43,231 bases of DNA from Candidatus Parepulonipiscium sp. PG-Nuni2H_MBin01 (GTDB lineage: Bacteria > Bacillota > Clostridia > Lachnospirales > Cellulosilyticaceae). The stretch covers positions 1 through 43,231 of the forward strand of contig MDJM01000058.1 of the NCBI GenBank assembly GCA_001994995.1. Reading direction: 5' to 3'. Position 1 is the first letter of the stretch, and every line of letters begins with the position of its first letter. The notes beneath the pieces were generated by a model that was not told the origin of the DNA, ran no database searches, and worked only from the letters and a program-made list of their open reading frames with translations. The position numbers and the translations under genes are program-made. This document shows, one piece after another, positions 30,508-40,300 of the stretch.

Positions 30508-32772
30508 ATGGTAAAATTATATGAACATGGTGTTTTTTTGGTGGACGGGCATGAGATTGTTGAGTCGGATTTAGCAGTATCTATAGAGGATGCGAAGCGT
30601 GGTACAATTTCGTATGAGATATTACAACAACACAATATATCAGGCGATGACACTTCGCTCCAAATTAAATTTGATGCTATGACATCGCATGATATAACTT
30701 TTGTAGGGATAATTCAAACGGCAAAAGCAAGTGGGTTAACTCAGTTTCCAATTCCATATATACTAACGAATTGCCATAATAGTTTGTGCGCAGTGGGAGG
30801 TACAATTAATGAAGATGACCATATGTTTGGCTTATCAGCAGCTAAAAAATATGGAGGGATATATGTGCCACCACATATTGCAGTAATTCACCAATATATG
30901 AGAGAGATGATTGCAGGATGCGGAAAAATGATATTGGGTTCTGATAGCCATACAAGATATGGGGCATTAGGCACAATGGCAATTGGAGAAGGTGGCGGTG
31001 AGTTAGTAAAGCAACTCCTTTGTGATACATATGATATAGAATATCCAGGAGTAGTTGCTGTATATTTAACAGGTAAGCCTAATCCAGGGGTAGGACCACA
31101 AGATATTGCTCTTGCAATTATAGGTAAAGTTTTTAAAAATGGGTATGTAAAAAATAAAGTAATGGAGTTTGTAGGCCCTGGAATTGAAGAATTAGAAACT
31201 GATTTTAGAAATGGTATAGATGTAATGACTACTGAAACTACATGTTTATCTTCTGTTTGGCAAACAGATAACAATACTAGAATTTATTTAAAAGCACATG
31301 GGCGTGAGCAAGATTATAAAAAGCTAGCACCAAAGGAAGTGGCTTATTATGATGGTATGGTTTATGTGGATTTGAGTCAGATTAAACCTATGATAGCATT
31401 ACCATTTCACCCTAGTAATGTATATGAAATTGATTATTTAAATGAGAATTTAGAGCAAGTACTTAAAACTGTTGAAGAAGAGGCTAAAAGTGTATATGCA
31501 GGATTAGAATTTAATTTAACGGACAAAATAATAGATGGCAAATTAAAAGTGGACCAAGGCATTATTGCAGGATGTGCTGGTGGCACCTATAGTAATATTA
31601 TGGATGGTGCAAAGCTTATAAAAGATAATAGTTGTGGTAATAATGAATTTTCCCTATCTATATATCCATCATCGCAACCAGTAATGATGGCGCTTAGCGA
31701 AAATGGTGTATTAAATGAGTATATGGCAGCAGGGGCTATTGTGCGTACTGCCTTTTGTGGGCCTTGCTTTGGAGCGGGTGATACGCCAGCTAATGGGGCA
31801 TTATCTATTAGACATACAACAAGAAACTTCCCAAATAGAGAAGGAGGTAAACCGGGGAATGGGCAAATGAGTTCGGTGGCATTGATGGATGCAAGGAGTA
31901 TTGCTGCAACAGCAGTAAATAACGGATTTTTAACTGCTGCAACTAGTTGTAATATAGACTATACAGATTATAGCAATTATAAATTTGACCCTACTGTGTA
32001 TGATAATCGTGTATACAATGGATATAATAAAGGGATAGCAGAGCATGAATTAAAATATGGGCCTAACATTAAAGATTGGCCACAAATGAGTAGTTTAACA
32101 AATGATATATTAATGAAGGTGGTAGCTTATATAACAGACCCAGTGACTACAACGGATGAATTAATTCCATCAGGAGAGGCTTCGTCTTATCGCTCAAACC
32201 CACTAGGGCTTGCTGAGTTTACTTTATCAAGACGAGACCCGGAATACGTAGGTCGTGCTAAAGAGTTTCAAAAATTTGAGCAGTTACGTATTGAAGGCAC
32301 ACTAGACAATGAATTAAATGAGGTATTTGAAAAAATTAAAGATATTAACCCTAATATAGAGCCTTTACTAACAGGGCTTGGTTCTGTAATGTATGCAAAT
32401 AAACCAGGAGATGGTTCGGCAAGAGAGCAAGCGGCTTCGTGTCAAAGAGTTTTAGGAGGGATTGCTAATATTGCAACTGAATATGCTACTAAAAGGTACC
32501 GTTCAAATTTAATGAACTGGGGTATGATACCATTTTTAACTAAGGATGCAACTAATTTTAGTTTAAATGATTATATCTATGTACCAAATATTATTGAGGT
32601 GTTCCAAAGCGGACAGTTTAGCGATATTAAAGCGTATGTTATTGGTGAGGATATTAGAGAAATTTCTTTATATATTGCTGATATGACTGATGATGAAAGA
32701 CTTATTATCGTTGCAGGGTCATTAATTAACCATAATAAATTAAAGTTGGAAAATAAATATACAGAGGTGTAA
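30508..32772 (+). CDS. Aconitase-family hydratase (YbhJ type)
   Basis: The protein (754 residues) is close in length and motif content to E. coli YbhJ, an aconitase-superfamily hydratase of unproven substrate. It keeps the three [4Fe-4S] ligands: Cys356 (AGCAGG), Cys417 and Cys420 ([10 protein letters not shown]). GSDSHTR lies at 144-150 and [10 protein letters not shown] in the C-terminal swivel domain. The usual TNSS after the first Cys is changed (GCAGGTYSN), which sets it apart from true aconitase. The permease gene starts 3 bases after the stop, so this enzyme and the downstream transporter-like genes are one operon. RBS AGGAGG. Confidence 0.85.
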   Translation: MVKLYEHGVFLVDGHEIVESDLAVSIEDAKRGTISYEILQQHNISGDDTSLQIKFDAMTSHDITFVGIIQTAKASGLTQFPIPYILTNCHNSLCAVGGTINEDDHMFGLSAAKKYGGIYVPPHIAVIHQYMREMIAGCGKMILGSDSHTRYGALGTMAIGEGGGELVKQLLCDTYDIEYPGVVAVYLTGKPNPGVGPQDIALAIIGKVFKNGYVKNKVMEFVGPGIEELETDFRNGIDVMTTETTCLSSVWQTDNNTRIYLKAHGREQDYKKLAPKEVAYYDGMVYVDLSQIKPMIALPFHPSNVYEIDYLNENLEQVLKTVEEEAKSVYAGLEFNLTDKIIDGKLKVDQGIIAGCAGGTYSNIMDGAKLIKDNSCGNNEFSLSIYPSSQPVMMALSENGVLNEYMAAGAIVRTAFCGPCFGAGDTPANGALSIRHTTRNFPNREGGKPGNGQMSSVALMDARSIAATAVNNGFLTAATSCNIDYTDYSNYKFDPTVYDNRVYNGYNKGIAEHELKYGPNIKDWPQMSSLTNDILMKVVAYITDPVTTTDELIPSGEASSYRSNPLGLAEFTLSRRDPEYVGRAKEFQKFEQLRIEGTLDNELNEVFEKIKDINPNIEPLLTGLGSVMYANKPGDGSAREQAASCQRVLGGIANIATEYATKRYRSNLMNWGMIPFLTKDATNFSLNDYIYVPNIIEVFQSGQFSDIKAYVIGEDIREISLYIADMTDDERLIIVAGSLINHNKLKLENKYTEV

Positions 32773-32775
32773 TAT

Positions 32776-33642
32776 ATGAATATCAAACTAAGAATATTAT
32801 CAGTCATACCATTATTATTGATTTTATCTCTAGTTTGCTTTACGTTTATTAATCCAAGTGAACAATTATTATCTGTTGCGCGTGCTAGTCACGTTGCGGC
32901 GGATTTTAATGATGTAGAGCAAGTAGAGAGCGGATTTTTTATTAGATATGGCGCTTGGGTAAGAGATTGTTTTAATTTGGACTTTGGGTATAGTAAGATT
33001 AACCCGGATGTAACTGTGGTAAGCATTATTGGAAATAGTTTTCCGGCAACGGGGAGTTTAATTATAATATCTTTTTTAATTGTAATAGGAGTTAGTGTGC
33101 CTGTAGGAATTACATGCGCAAAATATAAAAATGGGTGGTTTGATAGAATTATTAAAAGAATAACATTTGTTTTAACTATAATGCCAGTGTACTGGATTGG
33201 TCTAATTATAATATGGTATTTTCATGTTAGCCTAGTTGAGAATTATTTTATATTTCCAGCACTTGCTATAGCTTTAGCGTATGTACCAAGATGGATAAAA
33301 AATATTAGGAATTTATTTGTTGATGCTTTTGGACAAGACTATGTATTATATGCACGGGCTAGAGGGCTGAGTAATTCTAAAGTTATGGATCATATTATAA
33401 AAAATACTGCGCCCTTATTTGTAAATGATATTTTTAGAGGAATTCCTCAGTTAGCACTATGTATGGTGATTATAGAAAATATATTTGCAGTACCAGGGCT
33501 TGGCACTTTATGTACTAAAGCATTATTAAATATGGATTTTCCGATTATTCAAACTTTTGTATTATGGATTGGAGTACTTTGTATATTTGCTAATTTAGCA
33601 TTTGATATTATAAAATATGCTATTACTCCACAACATGTGTAA
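32776..33642 (+). CDS. ABC transporter permease, DppB/NikB/OppB type, without partner permease
   Basis: This 288-residue membrane protein has about six membrane segments (near residues 7-27, 90-112, 130-152, 157-175, 224-246 and 250-275). The cytosolic coupling loop with ARARGLSNSKVMDHIIKNTA (about 195-214) is the EAA motif of peptide/nickel importers. Such importers need a second permease (OppC type), a substrate-binding lipoprotein and one or two ATPases. Only a damaged ATPase follows here. RBS AGAGGTG overlaps the end of the hydratase gene, so translation is coupled to it. Confidence 0.85.
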   Translation: MNIKLRILSVIPLLLILSLVCFTFINPSEQLLSVARASHVAADFNDVEQVESGFFIRYGAWVRDCFNLDFGYSKINPDVTVVSIIGNSFPATGSLIIISFLIVIGVSVPVGITCAKYKNGWFDRIIKRITFVLTIMPVYWIGLIIIWYFHVSLVENYFIFPALAIALAYVPRWIKNIRNLFVDAFGQDYVLYARARGLSNSKVMDHIIKNTAPLFVNDIFRGIPQLALCMVIIENIFAVPGLGTLCTKALLNMDFPIIQTFVLWIGVLCIFANLAFDIIKYAITPQHV

Positions 33643-33662
33643 TTTCAAAGGAGGCAATTTTT

Positions 33663-34409
33663 ATGTTAGCTGTAAAAAATCTTGATGTGGTTTATAATAA
33701 GGTGCATTTGGTACAGAATTTATCATTTGATATTAGAGGTGGAGAATGTGTATGTATTTTAGGACCATCAGGAAGTGGTAAAAGTATATCTACAAAAGCT
33801 ATGATGGGACTACTAAGTCCAGATTTTTTTGTAGACGGTGATGTGTGTTTATATAGTAAGTCGTTATTAGAGCATAGGGAATTAGGAAAAGATATAACTA
33901 TGATAGCTCAAAATCCGTTGACTGCTTTTGATAATATGACACGAATTGGGCCACAGATTATTGAAACGATTTTAGCTATTGAAAAATTGCCTGCTGCAGA
34001 TGTTAAACAAAAAGCGATTGATTTGTTAGAAAGATTACAAATGCCACACGATACTATGAAAATGTATCCTTTAGAATTAACAGCAAGTTTACTACAACAA
34101 ATTATGGTTAAATTAGCCCAGATGATGGAGCCTGCTGTTTTAGTTGCGGATTGCCCTACTAGTGCTGCTAATGATGCTACGCGTGATACAATTGTAAAAG
34201 ACCTTTTGGGGATGAAAACTAAAAGTACTTCTATTGTACTTATTACGCAAGATTTAAGTGTGGCACAGGCGCTAGCGGATAAGGTTGTTGTTATGAATAA
34301 TGGTAGCGTAGTAGATTGTGGTACGTTTGATAAGATTATTTCCACTTCGCAATTAGATTATGCTAAGTATTCTAACCGAGCAGCTAATATAGCAGTTAAA
34401 ACAGCATGA
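33663..34409 (+). CDS. ABC transporter ATP-binding protein with degenerate catalytic motifs
   Basis: The 248-residue protein aligns with OppD/NikD-type ATPases. Walker A is intact (GPSGSGKS, 34-41), as is the Q-loop (Gln83). The rest is altered: the signature LSGGM is LTASL (139-143), the catalytic Glu after Walker B is Cys164 (VADCPT for ADEPT), the D-loop ALD is lost (SAAND), and the switch His is Gln196 (ITQDL). The C-terminal extension typical of OppD is also absent. The frame is open and has a good RBS (AAAGGAGG). ATP may still bind, but hydrolysis as a normal transporter motor is unlikely. Confidence 0.85.
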   Translation: MLAVKNLDVVYNKVHLVQNLSFDIRGGECVCILGPSGSGKSISTKAMMGLLSPDFFVDGDVCLYSKSLLEHRELGKDITMIAQNPLTAFDNMTRIGPQIIETILAIEKLPAADVKQKAIDLLERLQMPHDTMKMYPLELTASLLQQIMVKLAQMMEPAVLVADCPTSAANDATRDTIVKDLLGMKTKSTSIVLITQDLSVAQALADKVVVMNNGSVVDCGTFDKIISTSQLDYAKYSNRAANIAVKTA

Positions 34410-34462
34410 TGCAACAGTGGGCAATAACAAATATTTGTAATTGCTTGTGATTACTAAAAAAT

Positions 34463-34495
34463 AAGACCCCATGTTATATGGAGGTCTTCTTTTTT
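34463..34495. terminator. Bidirectional terminator between the ABC gene and the aldehyde dehydrogenase
   Basis: AAGACC-CCAT (34463-34472) pairs with ATGG-GGTCTT (34478-34488) around one bulged A, flanked by A-run and T-run. Confidence 0.75.
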
Positions 34496-34496
34496 G

Positions 34497-36104
34497 TTAA
34501 AAATCTTTTTTACGTATATTATTTTTTATTAATGACATTGCCATAGGAACTAGGTTTACAAATTTAGGATTTGCAGTATACTCAGCATAGTTTTTAGATA
34601 ACTTAAACCAAGCTTGCGTATTTACGCTTTTCATATGGCCAGCTGAAATAAAATTGCTATATGAAATTGACTTCTCTACATTTTGGTAGTTTAATAAATT
34701 ACCAAAGTTACCACGCCCGGAAACCAATTCTTTGCCTTCTTCATTACCACCCCAAGTTAAATACGGATTTAAGAAAATAAACGGCGGCATAGTATTTATA
34801 CCGATTGAACCATATTCTAGGTCACTAATGGCAGCGTCAATTACCTCTTTATTATTTTTCAGTGTTTCGTCATCTATAACTATACAGCTTGTCAATGTGC
34901 CTAACAGTTTATCATTTGCATATTTAACTGCCACAGGCATATATTCTTTTACATTAGCAGGAACATCTAACGCTACTTCATCCACAATTAAAGTAAATGC
35001 CTCATGTGTTGTAGCATAGCTGTCATGCCCTATATCTTCAATAAACAAAATATCAGATTTAGGGTTGTCGCTATCTTCTGCACATTTTAATACGTCTGCG
35101 TCAGGGTAAGCTTGCTTAAACTCTTCAAATGTTTTTTCGCTATTTGGATAATAGCTTGGGGTTGCAGGGGTTTCGTTAGCTAGGGCATTTTTTAGTGCAT
35201 CTAAAAACGCTCTACGCTGTTTCCAATGCTTTGAGGTTACAAAGGTTTGAGGCCTACCACAAATTGCGCCGCCATTAAACTTAACCATAGTTGCTATTAC
35301 CATAGCTTGATGGTGTATATCATCTGCTGACCAATCTTTATCAGGTGGCACTATAAAAAATGGATTGTTACCTCCGCATTCTGAAACCATAGGTATATCC
35401 GTATTTTCACCAATTGTTTTTGCAGTTTTAGCTCCGCCAGTAAAATATATTTTACTAACCCTACTATCTGTAGTTAACTCTTTACCTGAATCAGGGTCGC
35501 AAAAACTTAATGCATTGAATTCCACTAATGGTTTAAAAATTTGTGCCCATATTAGGTCAGTTTTTTCATTTATAGGATGTGGCTTATGAACTACAGCGCA
35601 GTTTTCTAAAAATAATGCGTTTATCATTTCTACAGATGAACTATAATTGCCCGCTCCTAATACTGCGATTATTCCTGCTGGATTGTTTAATGGATTGAGT
35701 TGTAGCGGTTCCCCTTTTACTCTCAAATAATCTTTTCTATCCATATACATCATTTTATCCATCTTTTTATGTGGATAAACTAATAAATCATACTTATCTT
35801 GGCTGCCTACTTTCTTTACTTCTAGCGGTTTTAACATTTCACTGTCTTTAGCAAGCTCCTTATATAAGTCTATCATAGCGTTAATCTGGCCAATAATAGG
35901 TATAACTGTAGCCTGATAACCTAAACCTAATAGAAATTTATTTTCCACATCCCAGCCTTTAGCAATTGTATCTGTTTTAGCTAATTCTTCAATATATTTA
36001 TCTACATTATCCCTAGACTTAGTGAGTAAATCCAATTTTGTGCTTGCATCTGTAGCTGCCCATTTGTCTTTGTCTAAATGACTTATAGCCTTCTCTGCTG
36101 TCAT
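34497..36104 (-). CDS. Aldehyde dehydrogenase family protein
   Basis: The protein (535 residues) shows the aldehyde dehydrogenase superfamily plan. NNPAGIIAVLGAGNYSS near residues 140-156 matches the first nucleotide-binding strand. IYFTGGAKTAKTIG near 219-232, the general base in ECGGNNPFF (Glu242), and the active Cys282 (GGAICGRPQ) follow with the right spacing. It differs from common members in a longer N-terminal part (about 120 residues before the fold) and in the Cys context, so it belongs to a distant subgroup and its aldehyde or acyl substrate is not known. RBS TTTGGAGGTG. It is the only gene of its unit and converges with the ABC genes. Confidence 0.85.
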   Translation of the reverse strand: MTAEKAISHLDKDKWAATDASTKLDLLTKSRDNVDKYIEELAKTDTIAKGWDVENKFLLGLGYQATVIPIIGQINAMIDLYKELAKDSEMLKPLEVKKVGSQDKYDLLVYPHKKMDKMMYMDRKDYLRVKGEPLQLNPLNNPAGIIAVLGAGNYSSSVEMINALFLENCAVVHKPHPINEKTDLIWAQIFKPLVEFNALSFCDPDSGKELTTDSRVSKIYFTGGAKTAKTIGENTDIPMVSECGGNNPFFIVPPDKDWSADDIHHQAMVIATMVKFNGGAICGRPQTFVTSKHWKQRRAFLDALKNALANETPATPSYYPNSEKTFEEFKQAYPDADVLKCAEDSDNPKSDILFIEDIGHDSYATTHEAFTLIVDEVALDVPANVKEYMPVAVKYANDKLLGTLTSCIVIDDETLKNNKEVIDAAISDLEYGSIGINTMPPFIFLNPYLTWGGNEEGKELVSGRGNFGNLLNYQNVEKSISYSNFISAGHMKSVNTQAWFKLSKNYAEYTANPKFVNLVPMAMSLIKNNIRKKDF

Positions 36105-36173
36105 TATTACACCTCCAAATTATATTAATATAAATAAAGTGTCCTAATTAATATAATTTTATACGAACAAAAC

Positions 36174-36213
36174 AAAAGGACTAGTATCTTGGATTGATAT
36201 TAGTCCTTTTTTG
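36174..36213 (-). terminator. Terminator after thrB
   Basis: AAAAGGACTA (36174-36183) and TAGTCCTTTT (36201-36210) form a 10-bp stem. On the minus strand it lies just past the thrB stop and before the aldehyde dehydrogenase leader. Confidence 0.7.
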
Positions 36214-36225
36214 TTTAGTGTTCAA

Positions 36226-37125
36226 TTATCTTTCAACTATAACTATAGCGCCTTTAGTATCAGCTTTTAAAATTTCCACTTTAGATTCAATATTACTTAC
36301 ACTAAAACCATTCTTCATAGCATGAGCAATTTGCTCAAGGTTATTAATAGCAAAAGCGATAATAGTAGGACCAGCGCCAGAAATCATAGAACACATAGCA
36401 CCATTTTCCACCGCATTTTTAGTAACATTATCAAAGCCAGGGATTAGAGTATGGCGAGCAGGTGTAAAAATAATATCTTGACTTGCAATATCTAACTGGC
36501 GTAAATCACCGCTAGCTAGTGCGCCAACTAAAAAGCAAGCTCGTTGCAACTGGGTAATAACATCTTTAGTGGCAAATTCAGTTGGGATAACTGAGCGGGC
36601 AAGCTTTGTAGGAAGTTCATAATCTGGAATAGCTGTGATAAATCGCAAGTCACGGTTTGGTACTATTTTATGAAAATGTACATCATCACCATCCATCATG
36701 GATATTGTAAATCCGCCTACAGCACAAGGAACTATATTATCTGGGTGCCCTTCAATGGCACTTGCCTCTGATATTAATGTATATTCATCATATAACTCAC
36801 CGAGCCACGCATTGGCTAAGTATACACCTGCAACTATTGCGCTTGCGCTACTTCCAAGGCCTCTTGAACCGGGAATGTCACTAAACATAGTTAATTTGAG
36901 TGTAGGCATCTCTTTATTTGCCTTTTGGAAAATTCGTTTAATCCCTGTGTATACTAAATTGTCTTCAAGCGGTATTTCTTTTTCAAAACCTTCTTTAAAT
37001 ATTATTTCCAGCTTATCATTAGTTTCCATTACTACCGTTAAATACTTTGATAATGCTATCCCTAAGCAATCAACCCCAGTACCAATGTTAGCGGTTGATG
37101 CAGGAACTTTTACTGTTACTTTCAT
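36226..37125 (-). CDS. thrB: Homoserine kinase
   Basis: The 299-residue protein phosphorylates L-homoserine, the branch step to threonine. It is a GHMP kinase: VPASTANIGTGVDCLGIAL at residues 8-26, the ATP-binding loop PGSRGLGSSASAIVAG near 85-100, EGHPDN (near 129) and a C-terminal MISGAGPTIIAF. Length is typical. No thrC or hom gene is adjacent, which is unusual for a threonine operon, but metY at the window's end also acts on a homoserine derivative. RBS AAAGGA on the minus strand. Confidence 0.93.
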   Translation of the reverse strand: MKVTVKVPASTANIGTGVDCLGIALSKYLTVVMETNDKLEIIFKEGFEKEIPLEDNLVYTGIKRIFQKANKEMPTLKLTMFSDIPGSRGLGSSASAIVAGVYLANAWLGELYDEYTLISEASAIEGHPDNIVPCAVGGFTISMMDGDDVHFHKIVPNRDLRFITAIPDYELPTKLARSVIPTEFATKDVITQLQRACFLVGALASGDLRQLDIASQDIIFTPARHTLIPGFDNVTKNAVENGAMCSMISGAGPTIIAFAINNLEQIAHAMKNGFSVSNIESKVEILKADTKGAIVIVER

Positions 37126-37158
37126 ATTTTTAGTCCTTTCTTTAGATAGATAATACTT

Positions 37159-37187
37159 ATAGTATCAATTTATTGACTTTTTTGCAA
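37159..37187 (-). promoter_or_regulatory. Promoter for thrB
   Basis: Minus-strand TTGCAA (37187-37182), a 17-base spacer and TACTAT (37164-37159), about 34 bases before the start codon. Confidence 0.5.
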
Positions 37188-37264
37188 GATAACATAGTTT
37201 ATCGGATTTTTTAACCTAAGTTTAACAAAAACTTAACGATTAACAAATTTATCCATGTTATATT

Positions 37265-37300
37265 TATTCTTAGAATAAGAATATTTATTCGTATTGAATA
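37265..37300. promoter_or_regulatory. Inverted repeats upstream of the SLH surface protein
   Basis: TATTCTTA (37265-37272) and TAAGAATA (37276-37283) are perfect arms with a 3-base centre, followed by a smaller TATTC/GAATA pair (37286-37290 and 37296-37300). They lie 32-67 bases before the ATG. This may be an operator; AT-richness makes chance possible. Confidence 0.35.
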
Positions 37301-37331
37301 ACAAAAACTTATATTTAAAGGAGCAAATATT

Positions 37332-40300
37332 ATGAATAGAAAAAAATTAGTTAATGGGTTGTTATCAGCTGCATTATTATTTTCAAATACTATAACACCT
37401 ACAAGTTATTTTATTTATGCTAATGAATTACACGCGCAGCTAGAAGAAATTAGTTCTAATCCTTATTATGGACTAGTAATTAGTGAGGTATATGGAGATG
37501 GCGGTAGTGACGGCTCTATATATATGCAAGGATTTATTGAGCTATATAATAATTCTTCTAATAGCATAGATTTAGATGGTGTAGTGTTAGATTATTGCGG
37601 AACGCAAATTCCGTTACCGGATGTTGTTATAAAAGCTGGTGATTATTATTTAATAAAGTGTAGTCCTAGAAGTACAGAGTCCGATTATTCATCTTTTTTT
37701 GATGGTGGAAGTGATGATTTATCTTATTTTAAAGCTGATGCTTATTTTGAATTAAAAATGGAGAAAAGAAGTGGTTGGCTTACAATATTAGCTCCTGACG
37801 AAACTGTTATAGATGCTTTATCGTATTGTCAAAGTAGTAAAGCCTCAGATTATCCTTGTTTAGAAGGCTTTACAGGAAGAACAAATACGGCTCAAGCGGT
37901 GCGTAGATTATCCAGTGAAAATGGTGGCTTGCAAGATACTAACGATAATAATGCAGACTTTTATACAGCAGATGATACTGTTGCATCTATTGCAGTAACT
38001 ACAAGTTCAGCGATTTTTTCATCTACAATAACAACAGGAGCAGCAATACATACTGTAGACCTTACAGATTATGAACTACCTTCGCCTACTATGTCTGGGG
38101 GAGTTGAGGGTACTGTGGTAGCTTGTAATGCTCAACCTATCAGCACTCTTAGTTTAAATGATGTGGGGCAATCGGTAGAGTTAGAAGTTAGAATTACTAG
38201 TATGTCTACTGCAGTTGATTTAATTACAGGTGACTCAATAGAACTTACGACGCTTCCAGCTGATGTTAATGTTGGTGATGTGGTTTTATTAACAGGCACT
38301 TTGTCATCAACAGCTGATGGATTTTCTTTAGACGTAACTTCAGCATATATATATACGCTTCTTAATGAACAGGATGAGGAGCCATACAAAGGGCTTGTAA
38401 TTAGCGAAGTTTATGGCGGTGGCGGTAAAGAAGGTGATGATGCTTCAGGTCATGCGCCTTATGTTCATGATTTTATTGAATTATACAATAATACGAATAA
38501 AGAAATTAGTTTAAACGGTCTTACATTGCAATATGTAGGTGATGATTTATACTTTTTTGAAGATGATGCTGTAATTGGTGCTTACGATTATTTATTGGTT
38601 AGATGTCAAGCGACTTTAGGTAATGAGGGCGATAAGGCTTATGGTGAATTTTATGAAGCGGATATTTACTATGATGAGTCTGGTGACATTTCGATGTCGG
38701 ATAAAAAAGGTATGGTAAAAATCTTAAATGGTGATACAGTGATTGATGGCGTTGCTTTTGGCAAGGATGAAAGTGGTATTTCAGCTGTTGAAGGCACCGA
38801 GATTCAGGCTACTACAATTTATGAAAGCGTGCGTAGATTAAGTACTACAGATAGTAATGGAAATGTTATTTTAGTCGATACCGACGATAATGCTAGCGAT
38901 TTTGAGATTGTTTCTCCATCTCCTACTAAATCAGGGTATGAAGAAGGCGAAGTGGCATTAACGAACGTTCAAAAGCTAACAGCTATTAAGGCAGATAGTT
39001 CTTTAATTGGAAAAGTTGTTGAAATTGAAGGGATTATTTCGGCATTAGATATTAAAACTTTAGATGGAGCAACTTTATCTTATATCCAAGACCTTACTGA
39101 GCATGGAATTGCATTAGAAAATGTATCAGATACTTTAGATATTTTATCTGGTCAGAAAATAAGAGTAACGGGAACGTTAGTAGAGGTTGGCGGTGAATTA
39201 AGAATTCAAACAGAAGAGTCGGTGTTGTTAGCTTCAAGAATTAAATCAACAACTCCAGTTACAGTAACTGATTTATCTGTTGTTGAAAATTACGCTGGTA
39301 GATACGTTCAAGTTACAGGTAAAGTTACGAATATTGATGATAACTTAGTTACTTTAGATAATTCGTATATTGTAGAAATGACAGCTGGAGATATTGGAGA
39401 TATTAGTGTAGGCGATAATATTAAAGCTAATGCGATTGTATCGATGGTAAACAACGAAACCGTTTTGTATGTGTATACACTTGATGATATATCATTTTTA
39501 ATAACTGATGAATCGGAAGATTTTATTGTTGATACAATTGAAACTTTTAAACTTGCGGGCTATACTGACACTACAGGTGGAAACACTGAAGTTGTTGCTT
39601 ACAATGCAGATAATTCAAAAATGTATGTAGTTAATGGTGGTTCTGGATATTTACAAATTATTGATATTGCTAATGTTAATGATACAACTTATTTGGATTT
39701 AGATGCTATTGACATTGATTTAAGTTTATTTAATATTGACGGCTTTAGTTATGGTGGGGCAACTAGCGTTGCTGTAAATACTAAAGCTCAAATAGTAGCA
39801 GTAGCGTTACAAGACGCAGATTATACTAAAAATGGTCGTATTGCTGTTTTAGATTACGACGGAAATTTAATTGACTCTTTTGAGTGTGGAGTTCAACCAG
39901 ATATGATTATCATTAGTAAAGATGGTCAATATATTATGACTGCTGATGAAGGAGAGCCTCAAGAAGGCTTAATTTTAGGCGAAGACCCAAGAGGTTCTGT
40001 AACAATTGTAGATTATTCAACTAAAGTTGCTAATACAATTTATTTTGATGATAATTCTGTAATTGATGCCGATGTGCATATTCGCGATAATACTAAAGGT
40101 GCGGAATACGACCTGGAGCCAGAATATATTGCTATTAATGAAGCTGGTACTAAAGCTTATGTGACTTTGCAAGAAAATAATTCGATTGCAACTATTGATA
40201 TTGCTACGCAAAAAGTGGAGAAAGTACAATTTTTAGGCTTTAAAGACCACTCGGTAGAAGGTAATGGACTTGACCCAATTGATGATGGTAATATTAAAAT

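Noticed and set aside
30508-32772. TCA-cycle aconitase (acnA)
   Set aside because: Length and the altered motif around the first cluster Cys fit the YbhJ-type hydratase better, and no citrate cycle genes are adjacent.
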